Assembly (NCBI RefSeq): GCF_000002985.6
Contig: NC_003282.8
Coordinates: 11,160,001-11,224,000 of the forward strand
Length of the DNA: 64,000 nt
Reading direction: 5' to 3'
Source of the DNA: Caenorhabditis elegans
Lineage: Eukaryota; Nematoda; Chromadorea; Rhabditida; Rhabditidae
The notes beneath the pieces are model-generated. The model was not told where the DNA came from, did not search any database, and saw only the letters and a list, made by a program, of their open reading frames with translations. How positions within the stretch are numbered: position 1 is the first letter of the stretch; the number at the start of each line of letters is the position of its first letter. The position numbers and the translations under genes were made by a program. Below, piece by piece: positions 12,801 through 24,295 of the stretch.

Positions 12801-14542
12801 ACCAAATACGTGCCAAAACCGTGACAGATTCTTTAAAAAAGAGCACCTTGAAAAATCAGCCAGTTTCAAAAACTTGTGAATATATGTGTATTCTGGGGCA
12901 GATGTTTTAATGTTTCTATTTGTATTCGGATACAAATTACTCAATAATATTGTGCTCTTATGGATCTTAAGTGGGGACAACATAGTGTCAAATGATTATG
13001 TTGCATAAGTACTTGTTAGGGACAGCTGATTGGAAGAATTAGCAAATATCGTATACAAGAGGAAATTATGTCTAAAATTTCTATAATTAACTTTCAGTGA
13101 AAAAGTTAATATTATTAAGTAGATGATTTTAATTTTCCTTCATTTCAGCCGGAAATGGGATCAGAAAGTGATGCAATAATTCTTCCGACATCATCAATGA
13201 ATCGTGACACAGTGGCCGGTACTGCTGCTCGAATCTTTTTTGCACTTGTTGGATTTTGTCAGAATCCTTTGAATGGAGTACCTAAAGAACGGCAAATGAC
13301 AATGTTTCAACAAAATTGGGCAGCACTTCTTGTTCTCCATGCAACTGAAACACGTGCCATAACTTCTAAGCAAATAAGGACTGAGACGATATCCGGTAGC
13401 TCAGAGCAAAGAAATGCGGTATGCAGTAATATGAATCTGAATATTTTGAAAAATTAATGAATGTTCAGGTTGCTAACGCGTTTGAAATAATTGAACGTTT
13501 ACAATTGGATAATAGAGAATACATGATGTTGAAACATTTCACAATGTGGAGAGATACACCAAGTGCAATTCAAATTGTCTTTCAGTTAGCATCTATTCAG
13601 AATTTCACACATAGAACCGAACCGACGAGATATATCCAGTAAGTTCCTTTTTTTATTTTTTTTTTCAATTTTCTTATTTTTGGAATAATGTGAGACTTCA
13701 CTATAAAGGTAAACGCTGTTTTTCTGAGTGGGTTGCAACGATCAAAGTTAATTAAATATTGTATTTGCTAGTTTGAAGGTTGCTAATTCTTTTTTAAAAT
13801 TAATTAATTAACCAATTGAAAAAGTTCATTTATAGTTTTTGTACGATTATCCTATTCAAAAGTTCATTTTTCGGCTCAAAATATAAAAAATTCCACAATT
13901 AAAAAAGCAGTGTTTTTTGTTCTCACAAAAAATGCAAATTATTTCCTATTTGCTTAAAAAGCGAAATTGATTATTGAAAACTAATGAAAACTAAACGCTC
14001 TAGTACCATCTTTCCTTCTGAAAACTTCACAGTCTGAAACCTATTTCAGATGTATAAATGCAATTGCCGCTATTCCAACAACTTCAATAATTGATGTTCT
14101 ATTCCGCCCTTCAATTGGATCAGCTTCAATGCCAAGACTTATTCAAGACATGTTCAAGCCACCACAACAACCCACTCCTACGTCACTGTTTCCAATGGCA
14201 AACTTCAATTTGAACTTTCTATTAAAACAAGAAAAAACCGAAACTGAAGAGGGTGAAGATATTGAAGAAGAGGATGATGCGACGAGTAGCAATCAATTTG
14301 ATGAAAATTCTTCTACTGATGATAGGTATGATGAGCATTTATTAGTACAGTGGATTAACTGAGTCTGTTGCAGATCTGTCGGAGAACTGGATCCCGTTCA
14401 ACTTTTCTTGGCTCTTAATTCCTCAACTCAGCCTTCATCGGCATCATCCCCTTCCTCTTCAAGACCACGTCATTCGATTCGATCAATAACTGAATTATTA
14501 TCAATTCAAGAAGAAGAGAGTGTTAATGTTGAAGAGGTTTAG
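9816..14542 (+). CDS. nhr-67: Nuclear hormone receptor, Tailless/NR2E type
   Basis: There are eight exons: 9816-9870, 11161-11261, 11877-11974, 12072-12201, 13149-13418, 13469-13638, 14050-14325 and 14374-14542. They total 1269 nt, or 422 residues. The DNA-binding domain starts near residue 25 and has both four-cysteine zinc fingers ([13 protein letters not shown] and [11 protein letters not shown]). The P-box is CDGCAGFFK, where the alanine is the hallmark of Tailless/TLX receptors. The extension [12 protein letters not shown] also matches that class. The ligand-binding part (about 145-320) is weakly conserved; an acidic linker and a serine-rich tail follow. By family it is a DNA-binding regulator of neural and anchor-cell fate. 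The first intron is 1.3 kb. I remember it as C08F8.8. Start ATG at 9816 follows the GC-rich promoter. Confidence 0.95.
11395..11635. repeat. Intronic palindromic repeat, GGTCTCGA family
   Basis: Within nhr-67 intron 2. The left side reads ACGGTAACCGGTCTCGATG and the right side carries TACAGTACGTTTTAAAAGCGC. The same two landmarks recur in cpt-2 intron 9 and nuaf-3 intron 1, so this is a dispersed non-autonomous element. Ends are approximate and the copy is degenerate. Confidence 0.45.
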
Positions 14543-16642
14543 ATAGTAAATTCATGTTTCATATACAGTAACTCAATTATTCTAAGTATCTCTTTTCATT
14601 GTCTTTTTCACTCCGTTTCTTGCCTCGCCCGGATTTTCATTGGATTTTGATTTATACTTTCAAAATTTCATTTTTCAATTGTAAATTTTTAATTTAAATT
14701 TAGAGAAAAAAAATGGTAAGCTTTAAAACTAATTTATTATTTTCTGATTTATATTGTGAACAGATGAATAAAACGTTTACAACAATGGCAATTGGCATAC
14801 AAACATCATTAAAAAAAGGTGAATCATACAGTTTTGAGAAGACTACATATGATTCGAAACATAAAAAACAATAGAAATCAATAAATGATGGGAGAGAAAC
14901 CGAGAGATTTATTGGAAAATGGAACGGTTGAATGTCATATTGTGTCATCGTCGTTTTCCTTGTTAATGGCCTCGTTTCTTATCATATCCATATCATTCTG
15001 ATATTCCCATTCAACTAGATGACCAAATCATTAGCTGACTGATTTCCCCCTTTTTAATGATTTGTTTATGGTTTTGTCAATAGTTTGAACGCGTTACGTT
15101 TTTGTAGATAAACCTGATTATGCTAGAATATTTTTTATTGAGATTTATTGACTAATTTAAAGTTTTAAACTAACAGAACAACAACCAATATTATAAAGAA
15201 AATGCTTTAAACTCATTTTTGAACATCCAGAACATCCGAAAAATAACCAACATGGTTAAGATTTTTCAAAGTTTTTAGTCAAAGTTTCGGTATCTATTTG
15301 CAATTTTCAAAAAACATGGAATATTTTCAGTAATTGCTTTTTCGAACTCCCAGACTGTTTGAATACAAAAATTGAAAAGCAAGTAAACAATAAAAAATTG
15401 TAGATATTTTTTCAAAGACTTTCAAAATTATAGGCGTAGGCTTCACTAATTTTTGACTGTCAGTAAAATATTTATTTCAAAAAAATTTTAAAAGTTTTAC
15501 CATAATATTTGGGCATGGGCATTTTACTTTTAAAAACGATTTCTAAAGAAACCATTTTTATATGTAAAACAGTTTTGCTCAATTTTACCAGTTATCAAAA
15601 TTTTTCAACTGACACATATTTTTTATAGTTTTGAAATTAAAGATTCTTTAAATATTGAACTAAATTAAACTTAAAAACAACTTTAAATATTGTGCAACGA
15701 ACAGAGAAATGTGTAGTCAAAGTATAGTAATGTTTTACAATCACAACAGTGGAACTATGGAAAAAAATCTGTTTAAATAATGATTTTACCTATTTTATGA
15801 AATTTTAAAGATATACCCAACATCTGCAAATAGACACTTCTTATTAGACCAAGTGTTCACTTTTACTAATCATCTGTGGCATTTCCAAACATTTACATCT
15901 GATTTATTGCCTTTTCCTCCAATTAACTTGAAGAAGAAAGTTCTATAGATATACCCATTTTTGTTGAAATAAAAAAAAGCGAAACCATCACGAAACCGTA
16001 TTCGTTTCGCAGCTAATTAACACCAGAGAATGAGGAGAATGTGGTTAGATGGGGAAACATGAAATCACAAAAAGCCTGTCTCTTTTTTCATTCCTTTCTC
16101 CTTCTCAGTTTCTTCATTTTCTTTCTGTATGTGTGTAATCACATTCTTATTTTTTTTCGCGTTTCTTGTCATGTTCATTCTAATTCAATTCTTTTGAAAG
16201 AATCTGATTGTGATACCTACCAACTGATGACACTTCCTCAATTCTTGTTAACTTCAGGTTCCACTGGGTTTTCTTCAACTTTGATGTTTCATACTGTTTC
16301 AGACTAGTCTTTTGAAGTTAGAGTATCGTAACTGATGCCAAATTCGTCAAATATCACATTTAAAAAATACGAAACTTTTTTCTATTTACTTTCTAAAAGT
16401 GACAATTATTGTTTTCACTTATCATAATTTTGGTAACCAACCAATTTTTTTAACCATTTGAATATAAAGTTTGGCGGCTACTTAACCTTTGAGAGGTTCA
16501 TTGATATTCAAAAAATTGAAATAATACAACATCTTTCATTGAATATATGTTTTCATCTAGTTAATTAAAAAAAATTCCCAGACGCAACTCTACCTTTAAA
16601 ACAACATTCTAACTCTAGAAAATAAAAACATTGAACGATGCA
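14543..16642. other. Intergenic region between nhr-67 and a MITE
   Basis: About 2.1 kb of AT-rich DNA follows the nhr-67 stop. No coding pattern or RNA gene is visible. The longest open frame (16041-16307) is low-complexity hydrophobic sequence produced by T-rich DNA. Confidence 0.5.
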
Positions 16643-17140
16643 TTTTTTAAATCAAGTTTTTTATTTTCTATTTTCGAAATTATCGGAACAGTTATTACGG
16701 GAACACAAAATTCTGAGAATGCGTATTGCACAACATATTTCACGCGCAAAATATTTATCTCGCAGCAAAAACTACAGTAGTTCTTTAAATGACTACTGTA
16801 GTGTCGATTTACGGGATCGACTATTTGAAATTAATTTTTTCCGACGAAATTTTTTTTCCGAAAAAAAAATTCAGATTTATTTTGAATAATGGCATCGATA
16901 AATATTACGTTTTCATTCGTTTCGTAGTAATATTTTCTCATTTTTTGCTTAATTTTAAAATCGAGCCCGTAAATCGACACAAACGCTACAGTAGTAATTT
17001 AAAGAATTACTGTAGTTTTCGCTACGAGATATTTTGCGGGTCAAATATGTTGTGCAATAAGCATTCTCAGAATTTTGTATTCCCGTAATAACTGTTCCGA
17101 TAATTTCGAATATAGAAAATAAAAAGCTTGATTTAAAAAA
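16643..17140. repeat. 498-bp palindromic MITE-like element
   Basis: Two arms of about 175 bp (16643-16817 and 16964-17140) are near-perfect inverted copies, starting TTTTTTAAATCAAG and ending CTTGATTTAAAAAA. They share the block CGGAACAGTTATTACGGGAA. The arms include an inner hairpin built on CTACAGTAGT, and a loop of about 145 bp separates them. No coding capacity. The overlapping open frames are repeat translations. It lies just upstream of rap-3. Confidence 0.8.
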
Positions 17141-17285
17141 AATTACCACACGCTCATGTGTGTGTGCATTTTCTCTAGAATTTGATATTTAAAACATCTT
17201 TATATCTTCAGATCATTTTTTTATATTCACTATTAACAAGCAACATCTACTTTCAAAAAAAAATCATTTGCAGATACAAAAAGAA

Positions 17286-18078
17286 ATGAAAGAGTACAAA
17301 ATTGTTGTTTTGGGAAATGGAGGAGTTGGGAAAAGCGCATTGGTAACTAATCTCAAATAGATTTTAAATTTGATTTCCAAATTTCAGACTTTGCAATACG
17401 TGCAAGGAATATTTGTTCACACTTATGACGCCACAATTGAAGATTCCTATAGAAAATTATCAAAAGTTGATGCTGAAAATGCGAGGCTGGAAATTTTAGA
17501 TACTGCTGGAACGGTAAAACTTTCAATTCAGGAAATTCAACATATGTTAATTCAGGAGCAATTCACTGGAATGCGAGAAACATATTACCGTACTGCTCAG
17601 GGATTTGTACTCGTCTTTTCTCTTGCCGAAACTTCTACTTTTGAAAATTTGAAACAAACGTTTACAGATATTATCGCAATTCGTGGAAAGGAGGTTTTGT
17701 TGCTATTTTCTGTGAATTTCCTAGTTTTTTGTTTCAGGTTCCAATGATATTAGTCGGAAATAAATCTGATTTGGCAGAAACAAGGCAAGTTGATGAATCA
17801 GAAGCTCACAATTTTGCTGAAAAACTCAAAATCCCATATTTTGAGACTAGTGCAAGGCTCAACCAGAACGTATCAGAGGTTGGAATATATCTTTAAATTT
17901 GAATTAAATTATAAGATTTCAGGTGTTCGAAGAATGTGCAGTATTAATTCAGAAAAGTGCAAAACCAAATATAGAGCGTCGCAAATGGTCTTCCGAATCC
18001 GAAATTGGAGATAAAAAATGTAAAAATTGGTTGCGATCTTGTTGTTGTTGTTTGATTCCATGTTTTGCACACGATTAG
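17286..18078 (+). CDS. rap-3: Rap-type small GTPase
   Basis: There are five exons: 17286-17342, 17388-17513, 17556-17693, 17738-17878 and 17923-18078. They total 618 nt, or 205 residues. All Ras-fold motifs are present: P-loop GNGGVGKSAL at 10-19, effector region TIEDSYRK, DTAG at 57-60, NKSD and ETSAR. Threonine at 61 (where Ras has Gln) marks the Rap subfamily. Two departures stand out. Position 34 is Ala where Ras/Rap proteins normally have Pro. The C-terminus carries a cysteine cluster (SCCCCLIPC) but ends CFAHD, so there is no CAAX box. Membrane anchoring would have to use palmitoylation or unusual prenylation (inference). An acceptor TTTGCAG just before the start fits trans-splicing. 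I remember it as C08F8.7. Confidence 0.93.
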
Positions 18079-18156
18079 ATCTAATTTCTATTATTTTTCA
18101 AAAAAGAAACCAACAAAAAACGAAAAGAAAAATGCCACTAATTGAGATTTTGACAT

Positions 18157-18589
18157 TTAAACAACTGTTGCCCACTCTTCACTGACTGATCGGGCGACGA
18201 CAACTCCAACTCCAAATCCAATGACTCCTTTGAAGACGCTCCTGAAAATGTGAACAATTCCGATAGTTTTTGATTTAAAACCACAACTGTTTAATAGAAT
18301 TGAATATAATTGTCGTACTGGAACTAATTAAAATTGGCAACCCCTCGGAAATTAAATTTAGGATGAAAAGCTGCTCAAAGGACTTTCAATAGTTCTTCGA
18401 TTTTTTAAAATAAAGACAGGCACTATCAAAATGTTTTTCTATCCGTTTTTTCCGGTTTTTTCTACTCAAAATCAATTTTTGCAATGAAGGCACATACCAG
18501 AAGAAGGGATCGTTGTAGACTGTGTTGACGATTTCAAATCGAGTCTTGAGTGGTGGTGGTGCTGGTGGAGCTCCTTGCATACGGAACAT
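18157..18589 (-). CDS. Small single-pass membrane protein, 58 residues
   Basis: There are two exons: 18589-18498 and 18241-18157, totalling 177 nt. A TTTTCAG acceptor lies six bases before the ATG, as expected for SL trans-splicing. The N-terminus is proline-rich (APPAPPPL). A FEIVNTVYNDPFFW block follows, then one glycine/valine-rich hydrophobic helix (GVIGFGVGVVVARS) and a short tail. This looks like a small mitochondrial or endomembrane protein, but I do not recognise the family and assign no function. It is convergent with rap-3; the two stop codons are about 80 bp apart. Confidence 0.7.
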
Positions 18590-18966
18590 TTCTGTCTGAA
18601 AACATTTTTTTCGTGAAAATAATAGGTTAATTCTTAGAAAGATTTCACAAGAAAGATATAATCACAAAACACCAAAATGAGACAAAAATTAAAATTATCA
18701 GATCCAAAATCTAAATGCTGTTCGGAAGTTAAGAATAAATATTATCGGGAAATACCGAAATAAATTTGGCGATGCGTTTATCAATAAATATATACTGAGT
18801 TTTTTGTATCTTCAATATATTTTTTTATAAAATATCAAGACCTTCCTGTTTATCAAACGAAAAATATCAATTTTAACACGTTGATGGTCTTGGCAAAAGT
18901 ACTCTAAATTTTAAAAACATGATAAAGAGTCGAAGCAAAAAGTTCAATTTGGAAAATATAGTAAAT

Positions 18967-19325
18967 GAGGCCCCACGAAAAGGGGAGCAGAACGAAAAGG
19001 GGATCTGCAAAAAGGGGATCTGCGAAAAGGGGAGATACGAAAAGGGGAGATACCGAAAAGGGGAGCAACGAAAAGGGGATCTGGCACTGTGCCAAACGCT
19101 ATTTTTCTCAAAGAAAACGATACAACGATGCTCCGATGTTACGCGTCGCGTGTTGTTAAGCGTATCTTCTAGAAGAAAATTTCAAAAATCAACGTGCGTT
19201 GCGTGAGAAAAATTGCGTTTTGTGCGTTTGGCACAGTGCCAGCTCCCCTTTTCGTATCTCCCCTTTTCGCAGATCCCCTTTTTGCAGATCCCCTTTTCGT
19301 TCTGCTCCCCTTTTCGTGGGGCCTC
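18967..19325. repeat. Foldback element built of AAAAGGGGA minisatellite arms
   Basis: The left arm begins GAGGCCCCACGAAAAGGGGA and carries seven or eight units of the type CGAAAAGGGGAGA/TCTGC. The right arm (19240-19325) is the reverse complement, ending CGTGGGGCCTC. Both arms meet the matching blocks TCTGGCACTGTGCCA and TTTGGCACAGTGCCAG. The middle (about 19110-19230) holds a further imperfect hairpin. The open frames on both strands (PLFADPLFA-type repeats) are artefacts of the repeat. It sits 320 bp upstream of cpt-2. Confidence 0.85.
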
Positions 19326-19644
19326 TAGTAAATTGAAAGAAAAAACGCAAAAAAATGATGTAAAATAATTTTTTGCAAGGAACGAATGACGCCTATGATT
19401 GGATGCTGACGCGTTTTTGGTGAGGCTGACGCATCTCTCGTGCAAGGTTCAAAGTCCATTATTCAGCACGTTGTTGTCCGTTATCTCACTCGTTTTTCGC
19501 ATCATTTGTGTCTTGCTATCGAATGGCGAGCGGTTTTTCCGATACTTTGTATCTAGAACACTCATTTTTAAGCAATAAATGTATTCACTCTTCTAGTTTT
19601 CTAAATTAAATTCATGTTTTTATTTTTATTCTCTCAATTTTCAG

Positions 19645-22600
19645 ATGCTTCGTTCCTCAAACTTGTGTCGATCAATTACAGCTTCTCGTGGAAAGCATGC
19701 TTTGACCGGAGACGACTATCAATATCTGGAAAAATCAGAAATTCCATCGTATCACTTCCAGAAGTCGCTGAGAAGACTGCCTATCCCAAAGCTTCCAGAT
19801 ACGGTAAATCGGTGAGCATTCTGTAACTAAACTGAACATTGATAATTATTCATCATATTTTTACAGCTACCTTGCTTCTTCTAAAGCAGTGCTCTCTCCG
19901 GATGTTTTTGCAAAAACTGAAGCCACCATTCGCAGTTTTGAAGCCAATGAAGGTCCAAAACTTCAAGAAGCGCTTCTAGAATACGACAAGGCTCATAGGG
20001 ACACCAGTTACATTTCTGAGCCATGGTTTGATATGTATCTAAGAGCCAGAGTTCCAGTTGCTGTGAATTACAACCCATTTATGATGTATGCTCCAGATCC
20101 AAATCCGAAATTCAATGATCAGGTAAAATACGTTTCAGAGAAATAATGTTTTTGAGTAGTTTTTTTTCTGAATTTGAATTGATTTATTTTTGTACTTTGT
20201 ATACTCGTTCTATTTATGACTTACCTTCTCTGTAGTCTCTTCTCCGTAGTCCACAAATTGTTCGAGTACACTACGAGATGAAAGATACGAGGGAGAAAAG
20301 GGGAAGGGTACAGTGTAGCTTTGATGAAACCTCTTTCTTTTCTTAATGAACAAATTTAAAGTTCTACCGATTGTTCTTAAGACCATTATTATTTCAGCTA
20401 ACTCGCGCCACGAATCTCGCCATTTCCTATGCTAGAATCAAGCGATCCCTCGATGAGAACCTCTTGGGGCCAGAGGTTTTCCATATGAACCCGAAAAAGA
20501 GCGATACAAAATTATTCAGAACCGTTTGCAAGTAAGTCTCAATTATTAATTGAAATTGAAAGCCACCGCTTGTTTTCAGAACTCTTCCACCAAGTCTCTC
20601 ATGGTTCGGTGCAGTTGCATTCAAAGCTTTCCCACTTGACATGTCACAGTATAAATCTTTATTCTGCGGATCGCGAATTCCAAAGAAAGAAAAGGATATG
20701 CTGTATTTGGTAAGTTTTAATAATTGAAACATTAAAATCTACTATCTCGAATATTTCTAGGATGCCTCTCAAAAGCATTTCGTTGCGTTCTACAAAGGTC
20801 ATCCATACGCAGTTCGTATCTTTGACGATGATGGTAAACTCCTTGATGCTGAAGACGTTCATGCATCTCTCGCTTGGATTTTGAGTAATGGAAAGGAAGC
20901 GGCACCAGAGAGCAGTATTGGTAAGCGTTCTTGTAGATTTATAATGGTGCTAAAATATAAAAACCTAGGATCCCTAACGTCGTTGGATCGTGACTCGTGG
21001 GCTGAAGCTCGAGTGGAACTCGAAAACGCAGGAAATGGAGAATATTTGAAGAAAATTGATGGTGGACTTTTCGCAATTTGTCTTGATGACCTCAAAACTG
21101 AAGAACATAAAAGGTAATTTTAATGAAATAATTTTCAAACCAAAGTTTTGAATTCTCAGACTCGTCCAATCTCTTCTCATCGGAGATGATGCTCGTAATC
21201 GTTGGTTTGACAAGTGCTTCCAGACTATCATCGATGGTAATTTTCACAGAACTTTATTAAAAATCATATTTTTTCAATTTTAGCCAACGGTCAAGCCACA
21301 ATCAACTTTGAACACTCGTGGGGAGATGGAGTTGCCGTGCTTCGTTTAATGGAAGAATCATTCAAGGATACCAACAAAAATCATTTTGTATCTCCAGACG
21401 ACACTCCAAAATCTCATAATCCAGCACATGTGCAGGCACTCGAATTCAAGCTCACGGATTCTCTCAAATCTAAAATCAGTGATGCTCAGAAGAAACACGT
21501 CTCTGCAAATTCTGATCTTGATTTTGCGACAATGGAATTCGAAGGACTCAACAGAGATTTGATCAAGAAAACTAAATTGTCACCGGATTCTGTGATGCAG
21601 CTTGCTATTCAAATGGCATTCTATTCTTTGTACAAAGAGTTTGTTCCAACGTATGAGTCATGTTCCACTGCTGCTTTCTTGAAGGGAAGAACTGAATGCA
21701 TGAGGTAAGCTTATTCCTCAGAATTAAAATATCAAGTTTCAAAACTCAATTTTCATATCGGCAACATCAGCTACGCGTGCCGCCACCTTGGCTATTCTTG
21801 AAGAAAATCGTAAAGATGTTCGACAACTATTGACTGATTGCTCCACACAACATTTCCAACTTGTAAAAGAAGCATCAATGGGACAAGGATATGATCGACA
21901 TTTGCTCGGCCTCAAAATCACAGCTCAACGATTGAGCCAACCAACTCCAGATTTCTTCCAAGATCCAGGATACACGAGAATGGGTCATTTTGTACTTTCA
22001 ACGAGCACTTTGTCAACGGATACGATTGTCTTCGGAGGATTCGGACCAGTTGTGCAAGATGGATTCGGTATTGGATACAACGTTGTTCCCAACAAACTCG
22101 GAGCCGTTATTTCGAGCAATAAGGTTCGTGATTTCTCTATTACCCAGACGCTAAATTTTATACTTTTTGCGTCAAAATTACGGTAGTGGTCTCGACGCGA
22201 CCTTTTTTTTGTTGCTAAATCCAAACTTTCGTTGCTTCGGAATTTTTTAATCATTTTTTCGATAAGAAATATATGTATATTTAAAAAAAATAAAGCAAAA
22301 AAACTGAAAAAAAAAACCAATAAAAACAACAATATGTTGCAACATTGAACACATCGTAAGAAACAAAGAAAAAGTCAATTAAAATTCCAAAGCCTAAGAG
22401 CTTTAAAGGCGCACAGCTTTTCGCATTTAATAAAAAAAACTATCTTGTTGATACCCGAAAAATTGTCTAATTTTTTTTTGAAAAAAAAATTAGTCAAAAA
22501 ATAGAAATATTTAGAAGTTTTTTAAAAGTATATGGAAAAAAAAGAAACTTTTTTAAGAATATAAATATTATCAGATATTATATAAAAATCGAAATAAAAC

Positions 22601-22816
22601 TAAACATCAATAAATTGAGATTAGAAAAATCTTGTTCAGGTACCGTATTTTTGACAAAAAAAACTCGAAAATTTCAGGTTATTATCTTATCTCTTAGAAT
22701 TTGAAAACATCTTATCTTTATAAAATTTTCAGTCGAAACGTGACGCTGCCGCCTTCTCGAATGCTCTTTACAAGAGTTTGGACATTCTTCGTGGTCACCT
22801 TCTCGATCCGAAATAA
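19645..22816 (+). CDS. cpt-2: Carnitine O-palmitoyltransferase 2, mitochondrial
   Basis: There are ten exons: 19645-19811, 19867-20122, 20398-20531, 20580-20709, 20761-20920, 20969-21113, 21160-21236, 21284-21704, 21757-22123 and 22733-22816. They total 1941 nt, or 646 residues. The product is a choline/carnitine acyltransferase that moves long-chain acyl groups from carnitine to CoA on the matrix side of the inner membrane, feeding beta-oxidation. The catalytic His lies in EHSWGDGVA (about residue 367); GRTECMR and the STST motif near the end are also present. The N-terminus is basic and serine-rich, as expected for import. The start ATG sits directly on a TTTTCAG acceptor. Exon 9 must begin at 21757 to keep frame, but the intron then ends TTTTCAT, not CAG (see findings). 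First of three same-strand genes. I remember it as R07H5.2. Confidence 0.93.
22179..22430. repeat. Intronic palindromic repeat, GGTCTCGA family
   Basis: Lies in cpt-2 intron 9. The left end reads ACGGTAGTGGTCTCGACGCG and the right end CTTTAAAGGCGCACAGC, matching the copies in nhr-67 intron 2 and nuaf-3 intron 1. It explains why this intron (about 610 bp) is ten times longer than its neighbours. Confidence 0.5.
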
Positions 22817-23144
22817 TTGTTTGATGACATTTATGTATTTATAGTGTAAACTACTTATTTATATTCATTTTTCTGTATTTTAGGGTAATTTTTCCTCGCG
22901 GTTTCTGCCAGATTTTAACCTAACGAGTATTTTCAGTTTCAAAAAATTCTTGCTTTCACATTGTAAATGTTAATTTTTGTGATAAATTTTTATCAATCGG
23001 GAAATCAATGTTTGATTATTTGATTATTCATTGATGGTTTTGTTATCGGTTCAAACCTTTTATTATCGATTTTCACTCATTTTTTAGATTATTCAATTTA
23101 TTGCCATATGTATTATACTTTTATTTTAAAGCTTCAGGTTGAAA

Positions 23145-24019
23145 ATGACTGACCCATCTAGTTCCCCGATTCGACCGGACATGGTAGAAGCAGCAAGAAA
23201 GTTTATGCTAACTCCAAAAGTTAAAGAGACTCCATTTGAAGAACAACGACAGTTTTTATTAGGAAAAGGAGTCAGTGAGGCTGAAATCTTGGAAGCACGA
23301 GCATCTATTCCGCCGGAGCAGTTGAGAAGTCAAATTGGAACAGAGAATATGATTCCAATAGGAGGTCATCCGCAAATGATGATTGCTCCAAAACAGAATG
23401 GGTTTGTAAATGAAATTATTGATTTCAAAATATCACCGCAAATTTCAGAATAGTATCATTTGCACAATCAGCTGTGGTACTTGGATCGATTTCATATGCT
23501 GGATATCGATTCGTCCGATCATATGTTCTGCCCAGATTCTTCGATATTCCTGATCCAGCAACAGAGGAAATTCGTCAACTGCAATCACAAGTCGACGATC
23601 TTCAGAATTCAATAAAATTCATAATGGATTCTGTTTCGCAAACAACACAACAGCTTGCAACACAACAATCAGAAATTTCAAGAGCCCTCTACTCAGTTGC
23701 TAACAGAGATGCTGATTTGAATCGGGTTGAGGTGAATTCTAGAAGATGGTTTTTGTAATGCTAATATTTCAATAATTTTCAGAGCGGAATTTCCACGATA
23801 AAAAGTTTACTTCTCAGTCAACATAATTTTGCTCCAATCGTAACACCTAGTGTTACTTCATCAATTCCATCATGGCAGCAGAGTGCAACTCCAACTTCTG
23901 CAACATCAATCACCACAACTACAACTTCTGAAGCAGCTTCCGGATATGCAACTCCTCCAGCCAATTTCAAAGAATCGTCATTAGCTGACGAGTTGGCAGA
24001 TATTGAAAATATTGAATAG
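23145..24019 (+). CDS. prx-14: Peroxisomal membrane docking protein Pex14
   Basis: There are three exons: 23145-23401, 23449-23731 and 23783-24019. They total 777 nt, or 258 residues. The N-terminal Pex14 domain (about 9-52: RPDMVEAARKFML, FLLGKGVSEAEIL) is the part that binds Pex5 and Pex19. A hydrophobic segment follows near 88-107 (VVLGSISYAGYRFV), then a coiled coil around 120-185 rich in Q/S, and a Ser/Thr-rich tail. It acts in import of matrix proteins at the peroxisome membrane. An acceptor TTCAG lies seven bases before the ATG. The gap from the cpt-2 stop is about 330 bp and to nuaf-3 about 275 bp, compatible with an operon. I remember it as R07H5.1. Confidence 0.92.
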
Positions 24020-24295
24020 AATTTCAGAAATCTATGTAAATATATAATTAAATTAATCATTTTTAATGCACTCCTCGAAAGCCATTCCCTTTTTCTGTGA
24101 TTTCTCATCAATTCACTGTGCCTTTTCATTTTTCATGTGCCACATTCCAAAGATTGTTAATTTCATCTGTGATATTACGAAAGAAAATCATATCGACATC
24201 TGAACGTTTCATTTCACAAAATGGTTGAGAAACCAGATATAAATTATCAGAATAAAAATGTGTTGCATGAAATAAACATTTGTTATTTAGGCATA

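Noticed and set aside
16041-16307. 88-codon hydrophobic frame suggesting a membrane peptide
   Set aside because: T-rich DNA gives Phe/Leu runs by chance; no start context or similarity.
18904-19445. Open frames with repeated FADPLFA or EKGICEKGR units on both strands
   Set aside because: They are translations of the AAAAGGGGA foldback repeat and appear symmetrically on both strands.
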